Below are positions 30,364 to 30,520 of a stretch of 30,520 bases of DNA, piece after piece. The translations under genes were made by a program, and so were the position numbers. This stretch comes from Candidatus Helarchaeota archaeon (GTDB lineage: Archaea > Asgardarchaeota > Lokiarchaeia > Helarchaeales > HEL-GB-A): positions 1 to 30,520 of the forward strand of contig JAEOSY010000532.1 of NCBI GenBank assembly GCA_016840125.1, given 5' to 3'. Numbering within the stretch: the stretch's first letter is position 1; each line of letters starts with the position of its first letter. The notes beneath the pieces are model-generated. The model had not been told where the DNA came from. It worked only from the letters and a program-made list of their open reading frames with translations, and searched no databases.

Positions 30364-30520
30364 TTTTGGGCGTTAATAAAGATAGGTTGGGTATCTATAA
30401 GGAACGGATGTTCGTCAAAGAATGCGTTCAAATTCTCCGCGTATTGAAACAACAAGGTGTCAAAATCCAATTTCATAGGTTTCCTAAAAATGAAATTGAT
30501 ATTCTCCTGTATGTACCACT

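Noticed and set aside
30408..30520. Open frame on the plus strand from an ATG after AAGGA to the window edge, and an open frame on the minus strand across the same bases
   Set aside because: Both strands are open here. The plus-strand reading (MFVKECVQILRVLKQQ and on) looks more protein-like, but about 37 codons are too few to choose between them.
1..30520. CRISPR arrays, tRNA or rRNA genes, and classical insertion sequences
   Set aside because: I saw no regularly spaced direct repeats, no cloverleaf-like or rRNA-like sequence, and no recognisable transposase. The only insertion-like signal is the broken M20 gene at 27.7 kb.

Overview
This AT-rich window is most likely from an archaeon, and best fits an Asgard (Promethearchaeota) lineage. 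The archaeal evidence is an adjacent pair encoding the two subunits of an aconitase-X type phosphomevalonate dehydratase (modified archaeal mevalonate pathway), TATA-like boxes upstream of several genes, and many short GGTGA-type ribosome binding sites. The Asgard evidence is several longin-like domains of the kind used by eukaryotic trafficking and GTPase-regulating proteins: one precedes a DENN-like module and two are fused to multi-pass membrane domains. The finer lineage is unresolved. I saw no rRNA, tRNA or CRISPR array, and no gene-free stretch exceeds 300 bases.

Layout. Positions 1-4582 (minus strand) look like one operon: an IlvD/Edd-family dehydratase, a 4-TM protein, a phytoene-desaturase-like FAD oxidoreductase, and a 7TM protein with a C-terminal longin-like domain that runs off the left edge. 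A steroid 5-alpha-reductase-family protein (4747-5511) and a YD-repeat protein (5545-6312) lie upstream on the same strand. On the plus strand, 6452-9838 carries a stand-alone 7TM protein, a longin plus DENN-like protein, a SAM methyltransferase and a gamma-carbonic-anhydrase-family protein. From 9885 to 12822 there is a URO-D/MtaA-like protein, an isoaspartyl methyltransferase and a flavodoxin, with two decayed copies of the 3' end of the carbonic-anhydrase gene between them.

Positions 12873-20768 hold a polyferredoxin-like protein, a small exported peptide, the phosphomevalonate dehydratase pair, more multi-pass membrane proteins, an orphan soluble protein and a CPBP-family membrane protease with an added helical tail. 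The last two are divergently transcribed around a perfect 20-bp TATA palindrome. Positions 20836-23340 repeat the theme of the left edge: a second desaturase-like flavoprotein next to a second 7TM-longin fusion. A three-gene iron-sulfur operon (23801-25545) and a tandem hexapeptide-repeat membrane protein (25651-27156) follow. At the right, an M20 peptidase gene is cut off after about 130 codons, directly beside a large gene (27745-30363). That gene encodes six helix-turn-helix-like units followed by a possible nuclease-fold domain.

How the genes may work together. The phosphomevalonate dehydratase, two CrtI-like oxidoreductases and the 5-alpha-reductase homologue all point to isoprenoid or terpenoid-lipid chemistry. 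The 7TM, longin and DENN-like genes point to membrane-associated GTPase signalling. The twice-repeated pairing of a CrtI-like oxidoreductase with a 7TM-longin protein is the strongest hint of an undescribed functional unit. The HTH-array protein at the right edge is the best candidate for a recent insertion.
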